22,385 nucleotides of DNA, from assembly GCA_964409695.1 (NCBI GenBank), contig CAYPDX010000021.1, forward strand, positions 1 through 22,385, in the 5' to 3' direction. The notes under the pieces are model-generated. The model was not told the DNA's origin, ran no database searches, and was given only the letters and a program-made list of their open reading frames with translations. The position numbers and the translations under genes were made by a program. The DNA is from JABDAD01 sp964409695 (GTDB lineage: Bacteria; Pseudomonadota; Alphaproteobacteria; Rickettsiales; Rickettsiaceae). Positions 14,780 through 22,385 of the stretch are shown piece by piece; position 1 is the first letter of the stretch, and each line of letters starts with the position of its first letter.

Positions 14780-17125
14780 TTATTGAAAGAAATTTCCACT
14801 TTGCCCTTTAGTGGGACGAGCAAGTGTTGGACTGAAGGTATTACGATTATCTTTGTTCATATTTATTCCCCTTGACTTCTTACCTACTGCAAGCGCAGCC
14901 TGCAATAAATCTACAGGCACAACTTCCTCTACATCAAAAACATTCCTTATAGATTTTGAAGATGTATCTAGAGTTGAAGAAACTGCAGAAGGCTCTGCTA
15001 CCATAGGCGCGGGTGGCTGAGCGATTCTACTAATTGTCATACTAACATCTTCTCCGCCAACTTTCCCTCTATGAAAAGACCTTAAAGCTGGAAGAGGAAA
15101 AGAAGTTTCTGTCTTAAGCTTTGCAACTCTTGCTCTAGAAGATTTTCCTGAAGCTGAATAGGCTGGGTTCATTGTCTTATTTTCAGCAGTAGTTTCATTT
15201 GAAGCCACATGGAGTGACGAAGCTTCTGATTGAGGCTTTGGAAGATCCGCAGATCTTGGAGCTTGCCAAAGAAGATATGGTTTTCTACCTCTCCGAAAAC
15301 TGGAAGCTGCCTTACTTACACTAGCTGGCATCTCTGAGAAAACACTCACTGGATTTACTCTAGTGTTTTCTGCCTCAACTCTCATTGTATGATCTAGCAG
15401 CTTAGAAGAAACTCCAGCAGTAGCAAGTGCTGCAGCTCTGCTCTTTGCAGCATCTTCTCTTTTTTTGTTTTCTATGGCTAAAGCAGCATTTACTGATCTT
15501 TCTGCTTGTTCCCTATGTATATCGCCTCTTCTCTTGGCCAAAGTCTTATCACGAGCTTCAGTAAGATCTACAGGTTTATGAACTGCAGGATTAACGAGGA
15601 ATCCACCATCAGAATAAGGACCTACTGGTATTAATGCACTAGCTTCTCTTGCTTTAGGGGCCAAAGGAGCTGACACAGCCACCTGTGGCGCTACTCTAAA
15701 ACCTTGGTTATCTTGATTAACAAGATGTGATTGAGATTTCCTTACATCACGTATATCTTTCCTAACTAATAATGCCTCTCCAACTGGTGGCATAGGAGTG
15801 CCAGTTTGTCTTGACTTTGACCCATCAAATTCTACAGAATCTCTAGCTTTCAGCATTATATTATCAGCTCGAGATACTGTAACAGGCGTATACAAACTGG
15901 TAATAAACTTCACTCTTGTAGCTTCTGTTGCCGAAGTTTTTTTTCCTAGATTCTTTTCTCGATGAGCTGGAACTTGAGGCTTTAGAGAGGGTTTAGAGCT
16001 GAGCGTTGGTTCAGATGCAGATTGTGCAACTTGATCTGACGATAGTTTATTTGGCTCTTTACCCCCCATTCTTGATCGAGCAACTCTTGAAGTTCCATCT
16101 AAATCTCTTACAACTTGCGTATCCTGATCAGAAGCATTAGTGGGCGATCGTGGAATCAATTTAGTAACCGTTGCAGGAAGTTTAGGGGCTCGAGAAAGAG
16201 TTGCCGAAGAAGCATTAGAAGTTGATAAAGCTATGGTCGGCTCTTCAGCAACTTCATAATTTTGACGCTTAGGAATTTTTGCGTTAGAGACAGGAGAAGT
16301 ATCTTGCGAAGAAGTTGTTTGACTTATGCGTTCTCCAAACTTCCCATGAGATTGCGGTAATTTTATACCCACAGATGAAGAATGTGGCTCTCTCAAAGCA
16401 TTACGGATTGGATGCTTCATACGATCTTGCAAAGAGAAGGTTGGCACCGCAAGGGATGGACCAGGAACAATTTCTTCTACCTCACCCTCAGTTTGAGCAT
16501 GGCTTACTTTCTCACGAGCTCTTGGTTCAGGAACTACTACTTTATCTTGGTCTGCAGTGACTGCTTTATCTAACCCTAAATCTTTTCTATATTGCTGGAA
16601 TTTTGCTGCATTTATTGGGAGTGAATATCTTTTTCCATCTTCCATTTTAACATAAGCAACATTACCATCGAATCTAATATTTACAGATGGAGACATATTC
16701 TTAATCTTCCTATCTGCCCCAAACTCCATTACAAAACTAAAATCTGAAGGATTTCCATTTTGGTCTCTCATTCCAAGAGATACTATTGCAGGCCCACCTT
16801 CAATTTTGACATCAACATCTCTGACATTAGAAAATTTTTTGGAGTTTTGAGTGTTGCTTCTATCAAGCTCTACATGTAAATTTTCTTGCTTATATATCTT
16901 TACTCCAGCCCTTGTACCGTCACGTTTTCCTTTAACTTTTTTTATTCCAGCTTTTGTAAATATTTTTTTGAGAGAATCTCGCGTGTGAGCAATTTCAGCA
17001 CGTAAAAATAAAGCAGATGTTAGATGAGCTGCTAATTGAGGAGGAATTTGTATTACAGATGATGCCAATTCATCGTCAGTATCGTCATCGCCGCTTAAAA
17101 TTCTATGATTATGCTTTTTACTCAC
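14780..17125 (-). CDS. Large mostly disordered hypothetical protein
   Basis: Unrecognised 781-residue protein. The acidic start (SGDDDTDDEL) leads to a probably folded region of about residues 25-187. This contains LAAHLTSALFLRAEIAHTRD (helical) and several strand-like stretches such as VDVKIEGGPAIVSLGM, FSFVMEFGAD and VAYVKMEDGKRYSLP. Residues about 190-781 are rich in Ser, Ala, Pro, Lys, Arg and Thr, with no clear domain, membrane segment or signal peptide, and are likely disordered. The start is GTG 17123-17125 with GAGGA four to five bases before it. Long, basic, disordered cytosolic proteins in symbionts are often secretion substrates, but nothing here proves that. It converges with groEL and follows the kinase gene after a 262-base gap that contains a terminator. 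Confidence 0.8.
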   Translation of the reverse strand: MSKKHNHRILSGDDDTDDELASSVIQIPPQLAAHLTSALFLRAEIAHTRDSLKKIFTKAGIKKVKGKRDGTRAGVKIYKQENLHVELDRSNTQNSKKFSNVRDVDVKIEGGPAIVSLGMRDQNGNPSDFSFVMEFGADRKIKNMSPSVNIRFDGNVAYVKMEDGKRYSLPINAAKFQQYRKDLGLDKAVTADQDKVVVPEPRAREKVSHAQTEGEVEEIVPGPSLAVPTFSLQDRMKHPIRNALREPHSSSVGIKLPQSHGKFGERISQTTSSQDTSPVSNAKIPKRQNYEVAEEPTIALSTSNASSATLSRAPKLPATVTKLIPRSPTNASDQDTQVVRDLDGTSRVARSRMGGKEPNKLSSDQVAQSASEPTLSSKPSLKPQVPAHREKNLGKKTSATEATRVKFITSLYTPVTVSRADNIMLKARDSVEFDGSKSRQTGTPMPPVGEALLVRKDIRDVRKSQSHLVNQDNQGFRVAPQVAVSAPLAPKAREASALIPVGPYSDGGFLVNPAVHKPVDLTEARDKTLAKRRGDIHREQAERSVNAALAIENKKREDAAKSRAAALATAGVSSKLLDHTMRVEAENTRVNPVSVFSEMPASVSKAASSFRRGRKPYLLWQAPRSADLPKPQSEASSLHVASNETTAENKTMNPAYSASGKSSRARVAKLKTETSFPLPALRSFHRGKVGGEDVSMTISRIAQPPAPMVAEPSAVSSTLDTSSKSIRNVFDVEEVVPVDLLQAALAVGKKSRGINMNKDNRNTFSPTLARPTKGQSGNFFQ

Positions 17126-17262
17126 TACTTCCTCAAAAACAATGTTTTCTTGAGTGTAATCTAGCTACAAGCATCTTCCAACTAAATATTCAAAAGTGGT
17201 CCATAAGACTTTAATAATGTAACATTAAAACTTCAGCAAAATTACCATATAAGACTTTATAA

Positions 17263-17364
17263 CCGTCATTGAGAGCACAGTGACGCAATCCAGCCTTTCT
17301 TAGGACAAAAAGCCTGCGGCTTTTTACTGGATCAGCACGTCGCCTCAGGCTCCTCGTGATGAGG
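17263..17364. repeat. Intergenic palindromic element B
   Basis: The left arm at 17263-17293 begins CCGTCATTGAGAGCAC and ends GCAATCCAG. The right arm at 17327-17364 begins CTGGATCAGCACGTCG and ends CCTCGTGATGAGG. They are imperfect inverted copies around a central hairpin. The pattern (GTCATTG...GAG...ATCCAG / CTGGAT...CACGTCG...CTCCTCG...ATGA) matches the style of palindromic repeats common in Rickettsiales intergenic DNA. The right arm also holds small hairpins (GCCT-C-AGGC, CCTC-GTGAT-GAGG). It fills most of the gap between the kinase gene and the 781-residue gene. Confidence 0.7.
17307..17325. terminator. Bidirectional intrinsic terminator at the centre of element B
   Basis: AAAAAGCC (17307-17314), loop TGC, GGCTTTTT (17318-17325) is a perfect 8-base stem with a T-run on either strand. 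It lies about 60 bases past the kinase stop on the minus strand, so it would end that transcript before the 781-residue gene. That gene then needs its own promoter within 17126-17306. Confidence 0.75.
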
Positions 17365-17387
17365 TGGTTTTAACTTACAATCAATTT

Positions 17388-20078
17388 TCACATAAAACAT
17401 TCTTCCAATGGCAAATAATCTGACAATATACTTTCTATCTGCCCCTTAGTGGCTGTTTTGAGAATAAGACCAAGCGCCCCTAATTCCATCGCTTCATCTA
17501 TATCCATGCCATCACTTATGCCACTATGTATATAAATCGGCAGGTTTTTCAACCTAGAATCTTGTTTTATTGTTTTTAATAGCGATAATCCGCCAATATC
17601 AGGCATCATTATATCTAACAAAACAACATCAATCCTATCTGCATTTTCCTTTAAAGCCTTCAATCCTTCCACACCAGACCTTGCAGTAATTACCTCAAAA
17701 CCTATACTAGCAATCACAAGAGAGGACACATCTAATATTGAAGGCTCATCATCTATGACAAGTAATACTGGCTTTTTTCTAGCTTCAGTAATTGGTTTTG
17801 GAACTACTGAATGAGGAAAGACTTTCACAGGTTTTTTAACTTCTTTAGCTGCTATTTCAGCTGGAACCTCAACTGGTAACTCAAAAGAAAAATTACTACC
17901 AATATCTTTATTATTAACAGCCCAGATTTTACCGCCATGATCCTCTATTATTGATTTACAAATAGATAGACCTATCCCGCAACCGCCAGGCACTTCTGTT
18001 GTAGCGCTACTTTGGAAAAAAATTGTAAATATCTTATCAAGCTCATCCTGAGGTACACCAAACCCATGATCTCTAATGCTGAACGTTAAAACATTATTTT
18101 TTTGAGACACAGTAATCATTATATCACCAGTTCCGCCGTAAGTAATAGCATTAGCGAGAAGATTTCTTATAACCTGCTCAATCCTGTAATGATCATATAT
18201 AGCGCGGAATTCATCTTCACTTTTACTATACTTAACATGAATCCTATGTTGTTGATCTATAAATTCACTCACAACATCTTGAACAGATTTTTTAAAAGAA
18301 AAAACCTCTTTATCATATAGCATTTTGCCAGCTTGCGCTTTTGATAAATCAAGAAGATTTAAAAGAACACTTTGTAGCCTATTATTACCATCAACAGCCA
18401 TTTTAAGATGAGCTTTACGAGCATCATTATTTGGATATTTATCCCAATCATCATACAGAAGATTGGACATTTTTAATATGCAAGATAGAGGCGTCCTTAT
18501 CTCATGGCTAATATTATTAATAAAAATTTGTTTTGCTTTTAGAGCATTATCTAATAGTCGATTTTTTTCTATTAATTGCTGCTCTATCTCTTTTTGTTTA
18601 GTAATATCAAGAGATACTCCAAGGATACCTATGACCAATCCATCAGAATTTCTTAATGGAGTCTTATGGCTAAGAAAAGTAGATTTTTCACCTAAAAAAT
18701 CGATTACTTCCTCTTTTATACACGTCCTGCCAGATCTCATAACATCTAAATCATTCTTTCTTATACTCTTCGCGACATCATAATCAAGTAAATCAAAATC
18801 ACTCTTTCCTATTACAGATTTTGTATCTTGAAAATTAAAACATTTCGCTTGCTGCAAATTACATCCACAATATACCCCATATTTATCTTTCCAATATATA
18901 TGACCTGGAGAGGTTTTTATAATATTATCAAGCGTTATTGCACTAAAATTTATATTATCCTTTACTATTTTTTTAGTAAATTTAATACCAGCAGAATGAA
19001 GTAAATGTTTATCTCTTCCTTTTGAAAGAAATGAAAAATTAGTAAAAATTGCCTCATCTCTCATAGAAGGATATATTTCATAGTCATATTCCTCATCAAA
19101 CCATTCTAATACACATGCAAGTTCTTCTAAGTAATACAATGATGATTGTTGAAAACATAGCTCTGCGTTCAGGTTTTCTGTATGTTTTTTATACCTTGTA
19201 TAAAATTCATTTATTATTTTCTCAACAACAATTTTACATTGCTCATTAGTTGCACACAGATCTTTAGCTTTCTTATAATTTTCCTCAAAATTTTTGTTTT
19301 TTAAACACTTATCCCATCTTATAATTTTGTAAGGTATTTTTAGCTCCTCTTCTATTATTGGTTTATTTCTTTCTATCCATTCACTACCAAGCCTTTCTGA
19401 AAGAGAATATAACTCTTCTTGTGATTTATTATTATGTTTTAGGAGAAGTGTATGTCGTTGCAGAGTATCACATACGACTATAGTACAATTTTTAAAATAG
19501 GAATTTAACATCTTTAAAGTTGCTCTAAATTTCTCACCTTCATGAGGTTCCTGACCTACACTTACAGGCACTATACATGTTTTGGATTTCAAATAATCTT
19601 TTTCATTTTTAGGTATATTAGTAAGAGATGCCTTATAAAATTTCTGATCTTTCGAGGTGTTAATAGTGTCAATAAGGTTTGCATGCTTTGTAATATCAAG
19701 AGATACTCCAATTAAGCCAATTATTTCTCCTTTTGAATTTCTTAACGGTGTTTTATGACTAAGGAATGTACCTCTTTTTCCTAAAAAAACTGCTACTTCT
19801 TCTTTTATGAATGTTTTTCCAGTATTCATAACTTCTAGATCATTCTTTCTTATTTCCATTGCAGTATCGTGATCTAACAAATCAAAATCACTTTTTCCTA
19901 TTACAGATTCTATATCATCAAATCCTAAAGCTTTCGCTTGCTCTAAATTACAACCTAATAGCGCACCATCTCTATCTTTCCAGTAAACATGTCCTGGGCA
20001 AGTTCTGACAATTTCTTTAAAAGCTACCTCATCAAACCCATTTTCAATTTTTGGTAAATTAATTTTACTATGCGTCAT
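17388..20078 (-). CDS. PAS - cyclodipeptide synthase - PAS hybrid histidine kinase
   Basis: Cytosolic hybrid sensor kinase with an embedded enzyme; no membrane helix. Numbered from ATG 20076-20078 (896 residues): PAS1 about 21-132; CDPS domain about 163-368; PAS2 about 386-495; HisKA with phospho-acceptor His525 (NNISHEIRTP); HATPase with N-box RNLLANA near 638-644, DHGFG and GGCGIGLS; Pro-rich linker; receiver about 770-890 with acidic Asp776/777, phospho-acceptor Asp822 (LLDIMMP), Ser852 and Lys874. The CDPS part has Ser173 (VPVSVGQEPHEGEK), CDTLQRHT, EWIERNKP, IRWDKCL, Tyr315-x-x-x-Glu319 (YYLEELA) and Tyr336-Pro337 (YEIYP). It would join two aminoacyl groups from charged tRNAs into a cyclodipeptide. 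A TTG at 20085-20087 could add three residues. The receiver would need a separate Hpt partner, not seen here. Confidence 0.93.
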   Translation of the reverse strand: MTHSKINLPKIENGFDEVAFKEIVRTCPGHVYWKDRDGALLGCNLEQAKALGFDDIESVIGKSDFDLLDHDTAMEIRKNDLEVMNTGKTFIKEEVAVFLGKRGTFLSHKTPLRNSKGEIIGLIGVSLDITKHANLIDTINTSKDQKFYKASLTNIPKNEKDYLKSKTCIVPVSVGQEPHEGEKFRATLKMLNSYFKNCTIVVCDTLQRHTLLLKHNNKSQEELYSLSERLGSEWIERNKPIIEEELKIPYKIIRWDKCLKNKNFEENYKKAKDLCATNEQCKIVVEKIINEFYTRYKKHTENLNAELCFQQSSLYYLEELACVLEWFDEEYDYEIYPSMRDEAIFTNFSFLSKGRDKHLLHSAGIKFTKKIVKDNINFSAITLDNIIKTSPGHIYWKDKYGVYCGCNLQQAKCFNFQDTKSVIGKSDFDLLDYDVAKSIRKNDLDVMRSGRTCIKEEVIDFLGEKSTFLSHKTPLRNSDGLVIGILGVSLDITKQKEIEQQLIEKNRLLDNALKAKQIFINNISHEIRTPLSCILKMSNLLYDDWDKYPNNDARKAHLKMAVDGNNRLQSVLLNLLDLSKAQAGKMLYDKEVFSFKKSVQDVVSEFIDQQHRIHVKYSKSEDEFRAIYDHYRIEQVIRNLLANAITYGGTGDIMITVSQKNNVLTFSIRDHGFGVPQDELDKIFTIFFQSSATTEVPGGCGIGLSICKSIIEDHGGKIWAVNNKDIGSNFSFELPVEVPAEIAAKEVKKPVKVFPHSVVPKPITEARKKPVLLVIDDEPSILDVSSLVIASIGFEVITARSGVEGLKALKENADRIDVVLLDIMMPDIGGLSLLKTIKQDSRLKNLPIYIHSGISDGMDIDEAMELGALGLILKTATKGQIESILSDYLPLEECFM
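18975..19592 (-). other. Cyclodipeptide synthase domain inside the kinase
   Basis: Residues about 163-368 of the kinase. The distance from the nucleophile Ser173 to Tyr336 is 163 residues, against 165 between Ser37 and Tyr202 of the reference enzyme AlbC. Tyr315 and Glu319 correspond to AlbC Tyr178 and Glu182. The residue three after the serine is Gln (Asn in the NYH subfamily) and Tyr336 is followed by Pro (His in NYH). The signature is thus X-Y-P, the subfamily that includes the Rickettsiella and Fluoribacter enzymes. The domain appears whole, about 205 residues against 220-240 for free-standing CDPSs. Confidence 0.88.
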
Positions 20079-20087
20079 ACTGCTCAA

Positions 20088-20417
20088 CCGATTAATTATT
20101 TTTATAAGAGAGAATTAATATACAGACTATAAAGTAACTAATAAAAAGAATAAATTCAATAAAATTAATTACAATATTCATATTCTACTTGAAGTTATCT
20201 ATAATTTTTAAATATAACTAACGATTGACAAGGAATCAATAGGTATTTTTTATATTTTTATTGTTAAAATTATAGGTTTGAACTTGTTATCCCTCACTTG
20301 ATGCGGGATCCGACCTTTTTTCTTAACAAATAATAATTTGTCCGTTAAAAAAAGAAAAAAGTCTGGACTCCGCGTCGTAGCGCGGGGTGACGTTGTCTTG
20401 AGACAAAAGAGAAAGCA
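20088..20417. other. Intergenic region between the kinase gene and gyrA
   Basis: 330 bases without a gene. The gyrA side holds palindromic element C. The remaining 200 bases (20088-20285) are very AT-rich and must contain the kinase promoter on the minus strand, but no convincing -35/-10 pair was found. A TTGACA at 20225-20230 faces the plus strand. The nearest TATATT (20251-20256) is 20 bases away, too far for a standard promoter, and no plus-strand gene follows. Confidence 0.6.
20286..20392. repeat. Intergenic palindromic element C with gyrA terminator
   Basis: The outer left arm GTTATCCCTCACTTGATGCG...GATCCGAC (20286-20314) is an imperfect inverted copy of the right arm (20361-20392). Inner arms CTTTTTTCTTAACAAAT (20315-20331) and ATTTGTccgTTAAAAAAAGAAAAAAG (20336-20361) pair around AATA. 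Read on the minus strand, as gyrA is, CCGCG-CTACGA-CGCGG is followed by AGTCCAGAC and TTTTTTCTTTTTTT. This makes a reasonable intrinsic terminator about 35 bases past the gyrA stop. A short palindrome TTGTCTTGAGACAA (20393-20406) adjoins it. Confidence 0.65.
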
Positions 20418-22385
20418 CTAACCCTCAGCCAAAGTACCTTTATCTACTTCTCCCGCTATTTCCTCACCCAAGGAATCAGCATCTAAAACCTCATCTTCAT
20501 CTGAATCACTAGAAGCTATTAAAGAGGCTGAAACAACTTGCTCTTGCTCATTTGTCTTGAATAAAATAACTCCACTTGTGCTTCTACCAGTAATTCTTAC
20601 AGTATTAAGTGGGCATCTTATTAATTTACCAAGATTTGTAATAAGCATTATTTCCTGCGAAGAAGTTACAGGCATAGAAGCTACAACAACACCTGTTTTG
20701 TCATTTATAACCATATTTACAATACCGCTACCACCTCTATTTGTAATTCTATATTCATAGGCTGATGTTACCTTACCTATACCATTTTCTGAAATAGTTA
20801 GAATGAATTCTTCTGCTTTAGCTAAAGCAAGAATTCTTGCATTCGGAATATCAATTTCATGCTCTGCTTTTAATGCTTCTATGGTTAGAGAGCCATCTGC
20901 AAGCATTTTACGAGAAATTGTTGGAATTGAGAGATATTTCTCCCTATCTTCATAATCGCACTCAACACCATGAAGTACTGCCATGCTGATAACATAATCC
21001 TCACCAGAGAGCCTAATACCACGAACACCATCCGATGTTCTGCTTTTAAACACTCTAACAGCTTGAACTGGGAATCTTAGAGCTTTCCCCTGGCGAGTTG
21101 CAAGGAGTATATGGTCATCTTCGCTACAGACCATCACAGCAACTAAACTATCGCCATCTTCCATTCTTATCGCAATCTTACCGTTTGACTGGATTTTTTT
21201 GAAATCAGAAAGGTCATTTCTACGAACATTACCAAGCTTCGTAGAGAACATAATATTCAAATTATCCCATTCATCTGTATTCTCTGGCATTGGCATAATA
21301 TTAGTTATACTTTCACCTTCACTCAGTTTGAGAATGTTTACAAGCGGCCTACCCTTACTTTGCGGGTTTCCAAGTGGTAATTTATACAATTTTAGGCTAT
21401 AAACCTGCCCTTTATTTGAGAAAAATAACATTGGAGTATGAGTACTCCCAACGAATAAACGGGTAATCACATCATCATCATGCATGCTTAGGCCAGACCT
21501 ACCTTTACCACCTCGTTTCTGAGCACGATAACTTGTAAGAGGAACACGTTTGATATAACCACCAAGTGTTACTGTTACCACCATCTCTTCTCTTTGGATT
21601 AAATCTTCGATATCATGTTCATATTCTGAAAATTCAATTGACGTACGTCTTGGAGTAGAAAATTCTTCCTTCACCTTCAGCATTTCATCTTTAATAATTT
21701 GTAGCAATCTGCTTCTAGAAGATAGAATATCAAGATAATCTGTGATTTCTGCTTTAAGAGCCAGCAAATCATCATCAATTTTCTTTTTCTCCATAGCTGT
21801 AAGACGTTGAAGACGCATCTCTAGGATAGCTTTAGCCTGAACTTCCGTCATGTAGCATTTGCCGCCTTCCGCTAAAATAGCTCTATCATCCACAAGTTTG
21901 ATAAGATCATAAATCTCTTCAGCATCCCAAGCCTTTTCCATAAGCTGTCTTTTAGCGTCTTGAGGATCAGATGCCGCTCTGATGAGTCTTACGATTTCAT
22001 CGATATTATTAACAGCAACCCTAAGACCAACTAAAATATGAGAGCGATCTCTCGCTTTATTTAGCAAGTAAATAGTACGTTTTGTTACTACTTCCTCCCT
22101 AAATTGAAGAAAAGCATGCAATACTTCATTTAACTTTAAAACTCTTGGCATTGTACCATCAAGAGCAAGCATTATAACTCCAAAACTTGTCTGTAACTGC
22201 GTAAATTGATATATCTGGTTTAAAACTACTTCCGGAGTAGCATCGCGTTTTGTCTCAATAACAACTCTAACACCGTGCTTGTCAGTTTCATCTCTAAGAT
22301 CAGAGACTCCTTCAATTTTTTTCTCATTAACAAGCTCAGCGATTTTTTCAATCATCTTAGCTTTATTTACCATATAATGTACTTC
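20418..22385 (-). CDS. gyrA: DNA gyrase subunit A, C-terminal three quarters
   Basis: Type IIA topoisomerase subunit that breaks and rejoins DNA while gyrase adds negative supercoils. The frame is open from the window end (EVHYMVNKAKMIEKIAEL) to the TAG at 20418-20420, giving 655 residues of about 900. The N-terminal part with the active-site tyrosine and quinolone-resistance region lies beyond the window. Seen here are the end of the tower domain, the coiled coil (about LEMRLQRLTAMEKKKIDDDL) and the C-terminal beta-pinwheel. The GyrA box QKRGGKGR at 21498-21521, needed for DNA wrapping, separates gyrase from ParC. The pinwheel blades show repeated motifs such as GxVYxLKxYxLP and TRQGKALRFP. 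The tail is acidic (SDSDEDEVLDADSLGEE), as in many GyrA proteins. Element C follows and probably terminates it. Confidence 0.97.
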   Translation of the reverse strand, partial: EVHYMVNKAKMIEKIAELVNEKKIEGVSDLRDETDKHGVRVVIETKRDATPEVVLNQIYQFTQLQTSFGVIMLALDGTMPRVLKLNEVLHAFLQFREEVVTKRTIYLLNKARDRSHILVGLRVAVNNIDEIVRLIRAASDPQDAKRQLMEKAWDAEEIYDLIKLVDDRAILAEGGKCYMTEVQAKAILEMRLQRLTAMEKKKIDDDLLALKAEITDYLDILSSRSRLLQIIKDEMLKVKEEFSTPRRTSIEFSEYEHDIEDLIQREEMVVTVTLGGYIKRVPLTSYRAQKRGGKGRSGLSMHDDDVITRLFVGSTHTPMLFFSNKGQVYSLKLYKLPLGNPQSKGRPLVNILKLSEGESITNIMPMPENTDEWDNLNIMFSTKLGNVRRNDLSDFKKIQSNGKIAIRMEDGDSLVAVMVCSEDDHILLATRQGKALRFPVQAVRVFKSRTSDGVRGIRLSGEDYVISMAVLHGVECDYEDREKYLSIPTISRKMLADGSLTIEALKAEHEIDIPNARILALAKAEEFILTISENGIGKVTSAYEYRITNRGGSGIVNMVINDKTGVVVASMPVTSSQEIMLITNLGKLIRCPLNTVRITGRSTSGVILFKTNEQEQVVSASLIASSDSDEDEVLDADSLGEEIAGEVDKGTLAEG

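Noticed and set aside
20225..20256. Plus-strand promoter (TTGACA ... TATATT) for a small RNA
   Set aside because: The spacing is 20 bases and no plus-strand gene follows; AT-rich DNA yields such matches by chance.
20418..22385. ParC (topoisomerase IV) instead of GyrA
   Set aside because: The GyrA box QKRGGKGR and a full six-bladed type C-terminal domain with acidic tail are present.

Overview
The window is AT-rich, about 22.4 kb, with closely packed genes. Its gene content points to an alphaproteobacterium of the Rickettsiales type, probably an intracellular symbiont. The main clues are the order erpA / dgt-argS, an alphaproteobacterial-type RpoH promoter at groESL, a split Mrp cation antiporter operon, SURF1, palindromic intergenic repeats of the kind seen in Rickettsia and Wolbachia relatives, and several long low-complexity or secreted proteins with no recognised family. 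The taxonomic placement is inference; no rRNA gene is present.

Layout. (1) 1-2014: argS (5' end only) and dgt form a minus-strand pair, and erpA diverges from dgt. (2) 2120-3574: a plus-strand gene for an unrecognised protein with three 129-residue repeats. (3) 3592-11659: one long minus-strand gene run in the order SURF1, mrpG, an MbhD/MbhE-like protein matching the MrpA C-terminus, mrpB, mrpC, two MrpD/NuoM-like antiporter subunits, an unknown membrane protein and ftsK. Most junctions overlap or are only a few bases wide. A 10-base run of N inside ftsK breaks its frame artificially. (4) 11742-12479: a secreted protein of unknown function. (5) 12504-14687: an inverted-repeat element, an RpoH-type promoter and groES-groEL. 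(6) 14780-17125: a 781-residue, mostly disordered protein on the minus strand. (7) 17388-20078: a large cytosolic hybrid histidine kinase. (8) 20418-22385: the C-terminal three quarters of GyrA.

The standout is the hybrid kinase. Between two PAS domains that are 68% identical to each other lies a complete tRNA-dependent cyclodipeptide synthase (CDPS) domain. It retains the catalytic serine, the Tyr-xxx-Glu pair and the Tyr-Pro signature of the XYP subfamily. The protein therefore appears to couple an enzyme that consumes two aminoacyl-tRNAs and makes a diketopiperazine to a phosphorelay sensor (HisKA, HATPase, receiver). This could be a tRNA-charging sensor or a self-made-ligand signalling device. 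I know of no described system of this architecture.

Three intergenic palindromic elements (12504-12584, 17263-17364, 20286-20392) punctuate the right half, and two of them contain terminator-like structures. The Mrp operon lacks MrpE, MrpF and the ND5-like part of MrpA, and both antiporter-like subunits lack the usual TM8 lysine.
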